IMG/VR virus record: IMGVR_UViG_3300035199_001059
Location: 1 to 22,507 of that record
DNA from: a virus
Length of the DNA: 22,507 nt
Strand: one strand, 5' to 3'
The position numbers and the translations under genes are program-made. The notes below the pieces were generated by a model. The model was given only the letters and a program-made list of their open reading frames with translations, had not been told where the DNA came from and did no database searches. This document shows, piece after piece, positions 1-7,583 of the stretch. Every line of letters begins with the position of its first letter. Positions within the stretch are counted from its first letter, which is position 1.

Positions 1-533
1 TCCTTACTGATTCTGATTATCTTGCAAAAGAGTGTTATAAGCTAAAAAATCACGGTAGAGAAAAGAAAGGTATGTTTATTCATGAATCAGTGGGATTTAA
101 TTTTAGCTTCACTGAGATGCAGGCAGCAATTGGTATAGCCCAGTTACAAAAACTTAATAGGATTATCATTCGAAAGGACAGTATAAGGAGAACATATTAT
201 GAAAGGCTATCTCACCTGGTAGGACTTAAGTTGTTAGGTTCAAGTCCGAATACGGATCACGTATTTTGGTTTACATCAATTTTAACCGACTTTCAAGATG
301 AGCTTAAATCGTTCTTGGATTCCCACAAAATACAAAGTAGACGAGCTTTTTATCCCCTACATATGCAACCCTGTTATCAAACATATGATCTACCTATACG
401 TGATGAATTTAACAAATCTAAACAAATTTATGATCGCTTACTATCGTTACCTTCCTCATACATGCTCACAGCAGAGCAACAAGGTTTTGTGTGCGATACA
501 ATAGTGAATTTTTATAAACACAAAGCTCTATAA
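1..533 (+). CDS. DegT/DnrJ/EryC1/StrS-family sugar aminotransferase, C-terminal part (5' truncated)
   Basis: This is the end of a PLP-dependent nucleotide-sugar aminotransferase; the reading frame is open from base 3 and enters from outside the window, so no start codon is visible. About 176 residues remain. The family signature for the region after the active-site lysine is clear: a HGR tripeptide (bases 48-56), then GFNFSFTEMQAAIGIAQL, then SRRAFYPLHMQP, which matches the C-terminal small domain and the usual end of the family. The PLP lysine and the aspartate that contacts the pyridine nitrogen lie upstream and cannot be checked. Such enzymes put an amino group on a 3- or 4-keto sugar. With GDP-mannose 4,6-dehydratase and a formyltransferase in the same cluster, a GDP-perosamine synthase role is plausible but is inference. 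The N-terminal half may reveal the true substrate. Confidence 0.88.
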   Translation, partial: LTDSDYLAKECYKLKNHGREKKGMFIHESVGFNFSFTEMQAAIGIAQLQKLNRIIIRKDSIRRTYYERLSHLVGLKLLGSSPNTDHVFWFTSILTDFQDELKSFLDSHKIQSRRAFYPLHMQPCYQTYDLPIRDEFNKSKQIYDRLLSLPSSYMLTAEQQGFVCDTIVNFYKHKAL

Positions 534-576
534 AGTGATAAATTTACTTAACTAAAGATATTTGTGAAAATTAAAC

Positions 577-1308
577 ATGATAGATACAAAAAAACGTAGC
601 GTATTAAAAGCTATTACATGGCGCTTATTTGCCATAGTTCTTTTAATGACGGTCACGTATATCGTAACCAAAGATATCAAGTCGGTCACTTATGTGACAC
701 TTGCATATCACTCAATTCAAGTGGGAATGTTTTTTGTGCACGAAAGAATGTGGCAAAAGTTAGAGTGGGGAAAATCCACAGGTGTTTTTATACAGATGAC
801 AGGAATGAGCGGATCAGGAAAGTCGACTTTGGCCTCGTCGGTTGCCTCAAGCTTAATACGTAAGGGTTATTGCGTTGAAGTAATAGACGGCGATGAATAC
901 AGGACAGGACTGTGTAGTGACCTAGGTTTCTCCAAGAAAGATAGAAACACAAATATCCGCCGGTTGGGATTTGTCAGTAAGGTTTTAGCCAGAAATAATG
1001 TAATTTCTATAATAGCTGCAATTAATCCCTACGAAAATATACGTCAAGAAATTTCATTAATATCAGATAGGGTAAGAACAGTCTACATTGAATGTGACTT
1101 AAAGACATTAAAGAAACGCGACACCAAAGGTCTATATAGACGTGCCCAACTTCCTGATGATCATCCTGATAAGGTGTATAATTTTACTGGCGTATCAGAT
1201 CCGTATGAAGTTCCAGCATTTCCAGATTTAGTTATTAATACCGAAGAAGAAGACATAGAGCGGTCGGTAAAGAAACTAGAGGATTTTATTATTAAAACCG
1301 TATCGTGA
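577..1308 (+). CDS. cysC: Membrane-anchored adenylylsulfate kinase (DUF2061-CysC fusion)
   Basis: This 243-residue protein joins two domains. Residues 1-66 are a DUF2061 domain with two hydrophobic segments (about 17-31 and 37-54) and the typical HERMWQKLEWG end. Residues 70-240 are APS kinase, which phosphorylates adenylylsulfate to PAPS, the sulfate donor for sulfotransferases. Visible motifs are the Walker A loop GMSGSGKST (76-84), the APS-binding DGDEYRTGL stretch (104-112), RNTNIRR (123-129), KGLYRRA (184-190) and FTGVSDPYE (203-211). In many APS kinases a serine precedes the PY of the lid loop; here it is Asn150 (INPYE). That serine is not essential in all homologues, so activity is still likely. 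No ATP sulfurylase or sulfotransferase is in the window, so the phage would use host APS. The ribosome-binding site is weak. The fold call is certain; membrane anchoring is inferred from the hydrophobic segments. Confidence 0.9.
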   Translation: MIDTKKRSVLKAITWRLFAIVLLMTVTYIVTKDIKSVTYVTLAYHSIQVGMFFVHERMWQKLEWGKSTGVFIQMTGMSGSGKSTLASSVASSLIRKGYCVEVIDGDEYRTGLCSDLGFSKKDRNTNIRRLGFVSKVLARNNVISIIAAINPYENIRQEISLISDRVRTVYIECDLKTLKKRDTKGLYRRAQLPDDHPDKVYNFTGVSDPYEVPAFPDLVINTEEEDIERSVKKLEDFIIKTVS

Positions 1309-1337
1309 TATAGGGATCAGGATTATTAAACACAAAT

Positions 1338-2495
1338 ATGATAAAGTTAATTAACGATTCTATAACGAAAGAGAATATACAAAGTTTAGCTAAATGGATT
1401 TTAACTGACCCTAAGTTTACGAAGGGTAATCTAACGATCGAGTTTGAAAACAAGTGGTCTTCATGGTTGGGAATTAAAAACTCGGTTTTTGTTAATTCAG
1501 GATCCAGCGCGAATCTTTTAATGGCCGCAGCCCTTCTTGAATCTTCTAGACTAAGAAATAAGAAGATAGTTGTACCCTCTGTTTCTTGGCCAACCACAGT
1601 AGCTCCGTTTATGCAAATGGGATATGAGCCAATAATCTGCGATTGCGATCCGGATAATCTTGGTTTATCTATAGACCATCTAGAAAAAATAATCCATGAT
1701 CATGATCCTGCATCGATTATACTTGTACATGTTCTTGGGTTTGCAAACCATATGAACGCAATAACATCGTTGTGCAAAAAACATGATATAACGCTACTCG
1801 AAGATTGCTGCGAGGCGCACGGAGCAACATACAACGGAAGAAAACTTGGTACATTTGGTGTGATGTCTAGCTTTTCGTATTATTACGGTCATCATATATC
1901 GACAGTGGAAGGCGGAATGATAAGCACCAATAACGAGGAAATGTTAGAAAACTTATTAATGATGCGTTCGCATGGATGGATTAGAGATCTTTCAAAAAAG
2001 AGACAAAGTTACTACCGTAAAAAGTATAACTTAACAGAGTTTAATTCTCAGTTTTTCTTTTTAAAGCCTGGGTTTAATTTAAGATCGACTGATATCAATG
2101 CATTTATTGGTATCCAACAGATGGATTTAATTGATGGATATATTAAGGGTCGTAGACATAGCTTGGAAAGGTACCATAAAAAACTTGACGGAAAAGTATG
2201 GTTACAGTTTAACAATATGTGCGCCCCCTCTCCCTTGGCACTGGGAATTATTGACAAGAATAGGGATTTAATGGCTTCTGAAATGATAAAGTTAGATATA
2301 GAGTGTAGACCCCTAATATGCGGAGCGGTTAATAAACATCCGCTGTGGTATGATAATATGCCGGATATATCTTTACCAAACGCAGAGCTTGTTCATAACC
2401 AGGGCATGTATCTTCCCTGTCATCCAGGACTAACAAATAAAAACATCGATACTATTTGCGATGTTATATTAAAATATGCGTATGATTATAGCTAA
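1338..2495 (+). CDS. DegT/DnrJ-family PLP enzyme, ColD/RfbH-like sugar 3-dehydratase (Lys replaced by His)
   Basis: A full-length 385-residue PLP-fold enzyme of the DegT/DnrJ/EryC1/StrS family. Visible are SGSSAN (54-59) for cofactor phosphate binding, LLEDCCEAHG (153-162) with Asp156 expected to contact the pyridine nitrogen, and the active-site segment SYYYGHHISTVEGG (180-193). Where aminotransferases carry the Schiff-base lysine six residues before the glutamate of EGG, this protein has His185 followed by His186. Loss of that lysine is the hallmark of ColD (GDP-4-keto-6-deoxymannose 3-dehydratase) and RfbH (CDP-sugar 3-dehydrase), which remove the 3-hydroxyl instead of adding an amino group. 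RfbH-type iron-sulfur cysteines are not obvious here, which favours a ColD-like reaction. The GDP-mannose 4,6-dehydratase at 7584 would make the ColD substrate. The substrate assignment is inference; the family and substitution are seen directly. Confidence 0.85.
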   Translation: MIKLINDSITKENIQSLAKWILTDPKFTKGNLTIEFENKWSSWLGIKNSVFVNSGSSANLLMAAALLESSRLRNKKIVVPSVSWPTTVAPFMQMGYEPIICDCDPDNLGLSIDHLEKIIHDHDPASIILVHVLGFANHMNAITSLCKKHDITLLEDCCEAHGATYNGRKLGTFGVMSSFSYYYGHHISTVEGGMISTNNEEMLENLLMMRSHGWIRDLSKKRQSYYRKKYNLTEFNSQFFFLKPGFNLRSTDINAFIGIQQMDLIDGYIKGRRHSLERYHKKLDGKVWLQFNNMCAPSPLALGIIDKNRDLMASEMIKLDIECRPLICGAVNKHPLWYDNMPDISLPNAELVHNQGMYLPCHPGLTNKNIDTICDVILKYAYDYS

Positions 2496-3162
2496 ACTTC
2501 CCAAAGCCTTAATTAGTGAACTGGGAACATCGTTTAAAGATAGAAATTTCTCAGTTAAAGATTTGCAGCAGCTCTGGTATTACCATAAAGAAAGAATCTC
2601 GTCACTGTGGCATGTTCAACAAATTATCGGTACGCACGTAAATGCTTTAGAAATCGGCGTTTGGATGGGAGAGCATGCATTCCTTATTAATGGAATTTTA
2701 CGACCAAAAAAACTAGTTTTACTTGATACATGGGGCCATGATGGTATAGATCCTCCCGGTATCAATGTTCCTTGGGACACAATTTTTAAAAATGTCCAGT
2801 CAACGTTCGCTGCCCTCCATAATGTGGAAATAATTCGTAGTTCATCTTCTGCAGCCCACGCAACGTTTAAAGACGAAATGTTTGATTACATTTATATCGA
2901 TGCAGACTATTCATATGAGGCAACAAAAAAAGATTTAGAGAACTTCTTTCCAAAACTGCGACCAGGGGGAATCATCGCCGGAAACGCCTATTACCAGAAT
3001 TTTTTTGATAACATCGGTGTCTCAAAAGCAGTAGACGAATTTAGAGATAAAAATAAAGATAAGATTAGAGATTTCCGAACTTTTGGTTCTATATGGAATA
3101 GAAGCTGGTTAGTAGAGACTATTCCAGCACCAGATAAGATTTTAGGGAGCAACAATGATTAG
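2476..3162 (+). CDS. Class I SAM-dependent methyltransferase (Methyltransf_24 type)
   Basis: A 228-residue Rossmann-fold methyltransferase. The SAM-binding motif I is ALEIGVWMGE (57-66), an acidic residue at the end of strand 2 is Asp84 (LLDTWG), motif IV is FDYIYIDADYSYE (136-148), and the post-IV loop is LRPGGIIAGN (161-170). This set and the IDADHSYE-like signature fit the small methyltransferases often found in polysaccharide clusters, where they O-methylate sugars. The gene overlaps the end of the preceding dehydratase-like gene by 20 nt and its own end overlaps the next gene by 8 nt, so all three are translationally linked. A second ATG two codons in (2482) is an equally good start. The acceptor cannot be told from sequence; a sugar hydroxyl is inferred from the neighbours. 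Confidence 0.8.
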   Translation: MRMIIAKLPKALISELGTSFKDRNFSVKDLQQLWYYHKERISSLWHVQQIIGTHVNALEIGVWMGEHAFLINGILRPKKLVLLDTWGHDGIDPPGINVPWDTIFKNVQSTFAALHNVEIIRSSSSAAHATFKDEMFDYIYIDADYSYEATKKDLENFFPKLRPGGIIAGNAYYQNFFDNIGVSKAVDEFRDKNKDKIRDFRTFGSIWNRSWLVETIPAPDKILGSNND

Positions 3163-3982
3163 TATCATAGCAGAAATAGGGATTAATCACAACGGTGACA
3201 TTAATTTAGCAAAACAATTGATAGATGTAGCTAAATCTGCAGGCTGCGACTTTGTAAAGTTTCAAAAGAGAAATCCTGATGTGTGTGTACCAGAGGACCA
3301 AAAGTTAAAAATAAGACAGACTCCATGGGGAGAAATGTCTTATATCGACTACAAGCATCGCACTGAGTTTGGGTTTCATGAATACAATGAAATTAATCGA
3401 TATTGTGAGTTAAAGGGAATTGGTTGGTTTGCGAGTGCTTGGGATTTAGACTCTGTAGATTTTTTAAAGCAGTTTCCACAGCAGGATGGAAAAGTTATTA
3501 TGAAGATAGCGTCTGCAAAGATAACCGATATCGATTTATGTGTTAAAGCAAGAGAAGAGTCGGATGTTCTATTGATATCTACGGGAATGAGCACCGAGCA
3601 AGAAGTAGAGCGATGCATAAAAGCGTCTCGCCCAGATGTGGTATTTCATACTAATTCTACCTACCCATGTCCAGTATCTGAGTTGAACTTAAATTATATT
3701 CATCACCTTAACGACAAGTACGATGTAGAAGTAGGGTATAGTGGTCATGAATACGGCCTGGCCACGACCTTCGCAACGGCAGCAATGGGCGTTACGTGGA
3801 TAGAGCGACATATAACGTTGGATAGAAGAATGTGGGGCTCGGATCAAAGTGCTTCCGTGGAGCCAGCGGGTCTGCATAAGCTTGTAAGGGGTATTAGGAA
3901 TATAGATCAAGCAATGGGATCAGCGGGGCCCAGAGAGGTCCTGGGGGGCGAACTTGCTAAGAAGAAGAGTCTAAGGGGTTAA
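3155..3982 (+). CDS. neuB: NeuB-like N-acetylneuraminate (nonulosonate) synthase, short form without SAF domain
   Basis: NeuB enzymes condense phosphoenolpyruvate with ManNAc or a related hexose to give a nine-carbon sialic-acid-type sugar. The TIM barrel is complete: AEIGINHNGD (6-15), FVKFQKRNP (33-41), ISTGMS (141-146), NSTYPCP (167-173), GYSGHEYG (194-201), IERHITLDR (216-224) and WGSDQSAS (227-234). The protein stops at residue 275, just where the barrel ends, with ELAKKKSLRG. Usual NeuB proteins run to about 340-350 residues and add an antifreeze-like SAF domain that helps bind the sugar; it is absent. Short forms with a KKLR-like tail do occur, so this looks like a natural variant rather than a break. 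A strong ribosome-binding site (AGGGAG, 3144-3149) precedes the ATG. No CMP-sialate synthetase is visible nearby. Confidence 0.88.
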   Translation: MISIIAEIGINHNGDINLAKQLIDVAKSAGCDFVKFQKRNPDVCVPEDQKLKIRQTPWGEMSYIDYKHRTEFGFHEYNEINRYCELKGIGWFASAWDLDSVDFLKQFPQQDGKVIMKIASAKITDIDLCVKAREESDVLLISTGMSTEQEVERCIKASRPDVVFHTNSTYPCPVSELNLNYIHHLNDKYDVEVGYSGHEYGLATTFATAAMGVTWIERHITLDRRMWGSDQSASVEPAGLHKLVRGIRNIDQAMGSAGPREVLGGELAKKKSLRG

Positions 3983-3986
3983 TTAA

Positions 3987-4292
3987 GTGATATTCATATT
4001 CGATATTGATGAAACAATATGTTGGTACGAGGATGAAAGAGATTACAATAAGGCATTGCCACATGTTGACAGAATATCTAGGGTGAATAATCTTTATAAC
4101 GATGGAAATACGATTATTTACTGGACAGCCCGTGGATCTGTTACTGGAAAGGATTGGCTCGAACTAACAAGGAGTCAACTAAAACGATGGGGTGCATTAT
4201 ATCACGATCTTCGTATGGAAAAACCACATTACGATTTATTTGTTTGTGATAAAGCAATTAACTCAGAAGATTTTTTTAGGAGTAAATTATAA
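3987..4292 (+). CDS. Small HAD-superfamily phosphatase
   Basis: A compact 101-residue HAD hydrolase. Motif I is FDIDET (5-10) with the nucleophile Asp6 and acid/base Asp8; motif II is WTARG (46-50); motif III is Lys79 (MEKPHYD); motif IV is the acidic pair Asp83/Asp88 in YDLFVCDKA. There is no room for a cap domain, as in the small capsule-locus phosphatases (around 110-130 residues). The start is GTG, supported by AAGGGG (3973-3978) eight bases upstream and by the requirement for the first beta strand IFIFD. It starts four bases after the neuB-like gene and its stop overlaps the next start by one base. A reasonable inference is removal of a phosphate from a sugar phosphate, possibly the NeuB product or precursor. 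Confidence 0.8.
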   Translation: MIFIFDIDETICWYEDERDYNKALPHVDRISRVNNLYNDGNTIIYWTARGSVTGKDWLELTRSQLKRWGALYHDLRMEKPHYDLFVCDKAINSEDFFRSKL

Positions 4293-4846
4293 TGATTTGG
4301 AATGAAATTTTATGCCTAGGAGATTCATTAACATACGGAGCCAGAGATAGGTTTGGAAGATCATATCCTGTTGAGCTTGGTAAGATATTGACGGAAAAAA
4401 CAGGAGAGTTTTATATTTGTCACAATTACGGTATTAATGGAGAAACTAGCGCCGATATTCTAAGGCGATCTTGGAATATATTAAGATCGAATAATGGTTG
4501 TAAGATAGCGTTATTATTAATAGGTACCAACGATACAAAAGCCCCAACACCAGTAGAGATATACGAAGACAATTTACGGCAGTTGATAATGTCTATTAAG
4601 GCGCGTGGTATGAAACTTATAGTGGGAACTCTACCAGAGTTAGAATTTTCCCCTTTCTATTCTCAAAACAGGCAGTTTACAGAGATATATTCTTCAAAAA
4701 TTAGGGAAATGTCAAAGAAATATGGGTTTGAAGTGTGCGAATTATCTGAAATGCAAAAGTATTTAATCGACGGTGTGCATTTCGATAATGAGGGTTATGT
4801 CGAGATTGCAAAGAGATTTGCTGATAAAATATTGGGTTTTAAATGA
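4292..4846 (+). CDS. SGNH/GDSL-family hydrolase (esterase/lipase-like)
   Basis: A 184-residue SGNH hydrolase. Block I is LCLGDSLTYG with nucleophile Ser12; the block II glycine lies in NYGINGETS (Gly50); block III is IGTND with Asn80; block V is DGVHFDNEGY with Asp160 and His163. All four SGNH residues are present and well spaced, and the length fits the single-domain class. No signal peptide is seen, so it should act in the cytoplasm. The start codon overlaps the preceding stop (TAATG), with AGGAG at 4278-4282. In glycan clusters such enzymes add or remove acyl groups on sugars; here it lies between a sialate-type synthase/phosphatase pair and a formyltransferase. The substrate is not known. 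Confidence 0.88.
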   Translation: MIWNEILCLGDSLTYGARDRFGRSYPVELGKILTEKTGEFYICHNYGINGETSADILRRSWNILRSNNGCKIALLLIGTNDTKAPTPVEIYEDNLRQLIMSIKARGMKLIVGTLPELEFSPFYSQNRQFTEIYSSKIREMSKKYGFEVCELSEMQKYLIDGVHFDNEGYVEIAKRFADKILGFK

Positions 4847-5589
4847 GAGCGGGAATAATAGGAAATACTAGGTTAACTTATAAATGTATTTCATTACTAC
4901 AAAATCATCAGTTTGATATAGATTATGTTTTTGGGTTACCGCCCTCTAGTCTAAAAAATAAAGTAAATGCATGGGATATATCTGAATTTTGTTATAGACA
5001 TAACATAGCATACATAAACGATAACGACTGGGATTCCATAGTAAATAGAGACGTAGACATCGTGTTTGAAATGGGCGATTCCCGTATTGTACCTGTTGAA
5101 TTTTTACAAAATAATAAAGTCATTGGAAACCATGGAGCGATTTTACCGTTTGTCCAAGGTGCTGCTTCCCTCGTGTGGGGTAGAATGTTAAATAACGGTG
5201 AATGGGGTGTTTCGCTGTTTATGCTTGATGAAGAAATTGATACCGGTGATATTTTGGTGACAAAAACAGTACGATATAATCCGGAATCTACTTCGATGTA
5301 TGAATTTACTGAGTTGTGCGATGATGCCACCGTAGAGTGTTTAAGCGAGTACTTAGAAGGAAACTATCAAGTTAAAAAGAATGAGTTGTGGCAAGCAAAG
5401 TTAAAAAAGGACATGGATAGTCAGTGTGTTGTAGATATACTACGTCATTGTTATGATAAAAATATTAACATTTATTTACCCCCTCGTCGCCGCCGCCACA
5501 GTGCTTTAAACGATAATTGGAGACAAGATTTTAAAGCATCATTTATGATAGCTAACGACGTTCCGTATTCAAGGTGGTTTAGGGAATAA
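4843..5589 (+). CDS. Formyltransferase (Fmt/ArnA/WbkC-like), probable sugar N-formyltransferase
   Basis: A 248-residue protein with the formyltransferase catalytic domain. The core is GNHGAILPFVQGAASLVWG (95-113) followed by GVSLFMLDEEIDTGDIL (122-138). His97 and Asp133 match the catalytic His and Asp of Fmt and ArnA, including their 36-residue separation. In the canonical N-x-H triad the Asn sits two before His; here that place is Gly95 and an Asn (96) is directly before the His. The length (about 250) and absence of a tRNA-binding C-terminal domain fit sugar N-formyltransferases such as the perosamine enzyme of Brucella better than methionyl-tRNA formyltransferase. It would act on an amino sugar made by an aminotransferase such as the partial one at the left edge. 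The start overlaps the SGNH gene (ATGA), and the next gene begins one base after the stop. Confidence 0.82.
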   Translation: MRAGIIGNTRLTYKCISLLQNHQFDIDYVFGLPPSSLKNKVNAWDISEFCYRHNIAYINDNDWDSIVNRDVDIVFEMGDSRIVPVEFLQNNKVIGNHGAILPFVQGAASLVWGRMLNNGEWGVSLFMLDEEIDTGDILVTKTVRYNPESTSMYEFTELCDDATVECLSEYLEGNYQVKKNELWQAKLKKDMDSQCVVDILRHCYDKNINIYLPPRRRRHSALNDNWRQDFKASFMIANDVPYSRWFRE

Positions 5590-5590
5590 A

Positions 5591-6592
5591 ATGCTGTTAA
5601 TAAGTTTCGGTACAAGACCAGAATACATTAAATTAAAACCCGTAATTGATGTTTGTAGAAACAATAGTTATCCGCTTAGAATATTGTTCACAGGTCAGCA
5701 CCTAGATTTATTACCTTCCTCAGCTTTTGAGATTATCGACATGAGGCTTGATATAACTGCCGGTAAGAACAGACTAGATTCCATTGTACAATCTACCATG
5801 AATAACGACCATATTTTTAACAATATAAAACATGTAATGATACAAGGCGACACCACCTCTGCTTTCTCCATGGCCCTTGCAGCATTTCATAGAAAAATTC
5901 CAGTAATACACTTAGAGGCTGGTTTGAGGACATGGAATCACTATGATCCGTACCCTGAGGAATTTAACAGACAATCGATATCAGCCCTAGCATCAATCCA
6001 TCTATGTCCAACAAAGGACGATGCAAATAATTTAAGACAAGAACGTGTTAGCGGAGACATTCATATTGTTGGAAATACTGTTTTAGATAATTTAAGGGGT
6101 ACAAAGATAGATTATACTAATAACGTTTATATTACGATGCACAGAAGAGAAAATCACGAAATTATGAATCAGTGGTTTGAACAGTTCGAAAATATTGCTA
6201 ACAAGCATAGATCAACAAGCTTTTGTTTTATTTCACATCCAAATCCTAACGTTAAAAAAAATTTAAGCCTGCTAAGTAAAGTAAAAGTTATAGAACCAGT
6301 TCAACACGATAAATTTATTTCCATGTTAGCAAGTTGTAAATTTATGATCACCGACAGCGGTGGAATTCAGGAAGAATCTTGTTTTTTAAGAAAGAAAAGT
6401 ATAGTGTGTAGAAAAACGACCGAAAGAACAGCCAGCCTGGGTCTATTTTCTAGGCTATGTTTATTCCCAATGCACCTTGAGGCCATGGTGGCCGACATCA
6501 TAAACGATTATACTGTAGACGATAGCGAGACATGTCCATACGGTGACGGTTTTGCTACAGTTAAAATTTTCAATATCATAAAACAACTATAG
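5591..6592 (+). CDS. wecB: UDP-N-acetylglucosamine 2-epimerase
   Basis: A 333-residue GT-B-fold epimerase that interconverts UDP-GlcNAc and UDP-ManNAc, or, in hydrolysing relatives, yields free ManNAc. Motifs seen are FGTRPEYIKL (6-15), FTGQH (33-37), QGDTTSAF (85-92) with Asp87, HLEAGLRT (107-114) with Glu109, YPEEFNR (121-127), HRREN (184-188), DSGGIQEES and the TER tripeptide near the end. All expected catalytic residues are present; the protein is about 40 residues shorter than Escherichia coli WecB. AGGGA at 5581-5585 supports the ATG. The product could feed the NeuB-like enzyme (if ManNAc is released) or the UDP-sugar dehydrogenase at 8564 (giving UDP-ManNAcA). Which route applies cannot be decided from sequence alone. 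Confidence 0.9.
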   Translation: MLLISFGTRPEYIKLKPVIDVCRNNSYPLRILFTGQHLDLLPSSAFEIIDMRLDITAGKNRLDSIVQSTMNNDHIFNNIKHVMIQGDTTSAFSMALAAFHRKIPVIHLEAGLRTWNHYDPYPEEFNRQSISALASIHLCPTKDDANNLRQERVSGDIHIVGNTVLDNLRGTKIDYTNNVYITMHRRENHEIMNQWFEQFENIANKHRSTSFCFISHPNPNVKKNLSLLSKVKVIEPVQHDKFISMLASCKFMITDSGGIQEESCFLRKKSIVCRKTTERTASLGLFSRLCLFPMHLEAMVADIINDYTVDDSETCPYGDGFATVKIFNIIKQL

Positions 6593-6610
6593 ATAAAACA
6601 GGAGACTATA

Positions 6611-7531
6611 TTGAGTATTAATACAGAGATCTTGGTAACTGGTGGAACAGGTATGGTCGGAACGGCGCTACAGGATGTTTTACCGTCAGCTCTTTTTTTA
6701 TCCTCTAAAGACTGCGATCTTCGCGATCAAAAACAATGTAGCGAGTTAATAGAAACTTATATAATTCACCTTGCTGGAAGAGTGGGCGGTGTCAAAGCAA
6801 ATAGCAGTTACCTTGCCGATTTTTTTTATGACAATATAACGATGAATACAAACGTCCTTGAATGTGCCAAAAATACCAATGTAAAAAAAGTTATATCGCT
6901 ACTATCAACGTGCGTATTTCCTAATAATACTTCATATCCTTTAGTCGAAAAAAATATTCATGACGGAAGACCTCATGCTTCAAATTTTGCATACGCTTAT
7001 GCAAAAAGAATGTTAGATGTGCAATCTAGGGCGTATAGAGATCAATACGGTTGTAATTTTATAACGGCGATACCAAACAATCTTTATGGACAAAATGATA
7101 ACTTTGACCTAGAGGATAGTCATGTAATTCCGGCAATAATTCGTAAAGTCTGGGAAGCGAAAGTTAAAAATACGGTCGTAAAGTTATGGGGCGACGGTAC
7201 CCCGCTTCGAGAGTTTACATATTCGAAGGATATAGCAAGAATTTTAGCGTTTTTAATGGAAAGATATGACAAACCGCCGCCGATAAACATAGGAAGTACG
7301 ACCGAAGTTTCGATCAGGGAAGTTGCAACAATAATTTGTGAGTGCTTAGAATTTAACGGGGAAGTAGTATGGGATACGTCTTGTCCGTCTGGGCAGTTTC
7401 GAAAACCTTCATCAAACAACGAATTGTTAAATACTGGATGGGATCCAGAGGAATATACGTCGCTACACACAGGACTAAGGGAAACTTGCGAGTGGTTTAA
7501 AAAAACTTATCCGAATATTAGGGGTGCGTAA
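6611..7531 (+). CDS. fcl: GDP-L-fucose synthase or GDP-colitose synthase (Fcl/ColC family)
   Basis: A 306-residue short-chain dehydrogenase/reductase that epimerises and reduces a GDP-4-keto-6-deoxysugar with NADPH. It shows the nucleotide-binding GGTGMVG (11-17), HLAGRVGGVKAN (53-64), a STC triplet (99-101) equivalent to the Ser-Ser-Cys region of E. coli Fcl, the catalytic Tyr128 and Lys132 (YAYAK), and His171 (DSHVIP). All active-site residues of GDP-fucose synthase are therefore present. The start is TTG at 6611; the next ATG would cut the Rossmann strand, and CAGGAG (6599-6604) sits six bases upstream. Family members include ColC, which acts on a 3-deoxy substrate, and that is worth considering given the ColD-like gene at 1338. 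The neighbour gmd supplies the substrate in either case. Confidence 0.88.
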   Translation: MSINTEILVTGGTGMVGTALQDVLPSALFLSSKDCDLRDQKQCSELIETYIIHLAGRVGGVKANSSYLADFFYDNITMNTNVLECAKNTNVKKVISLLSTCVFPNNTSYPLVEKNIHDGRPHASNFAYAYAKRMLDVQSRAYRDQYGCNFITAIPNNLYGQNDNFDLEDSHVIPAIIRKVWEAKVKNTVVKLWGDGTPLREFTYSKDIARILAFLMERYDKPPPINIGSTTEVSIREVATIICECLEFNGEVVWDTSCPSGQFRKPSSNNELLNTGWDPEEYTSLHTGLRETCEWFKKTYPNIRGA

Positions 7532-7583
7532 TTTTTCGTTGTAAAAATATATAAATTTTAAAATTCGATGATAGTATTATGGT
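7532..7583 (+). promoter_or_regulatory. AT-rich gap with late-promoter-like box and 12-bp palindrome
   Basis: This 52-base gap before gmd is almost entirely A and T. It holds TATAAATT at 7550-7557, one base off the T4 late promoter consensus TATAAATA, about 30 bases before the gmd start. It overlaps a perfect 12-base palindrome AATTTTAAAATT (7554-7565). An all-AT 6-bp inverted repeat lies at 7531-7536 and 7543-7548. A late sigma factor (gp55) is encoded in this window, so a late promoter is plausible, but one-mismatch boxes are common by chance in DNA this AT-rich. Confidence 0.3.

Noticed and set aside
3155-3982. Truncated neuB pseudogene
   Set aside because: The barrel is complete, the ribosome-binding site strong and the next gene starts within four bases; the absent SAF domain matches a short natural form.
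7120-7470. Minus-strand open frame of 116 codons inside the fucose synthase gene
   Set aside because: The plus strand has an intact enzyme with all catalytic motifs; the antisense frame shows none.
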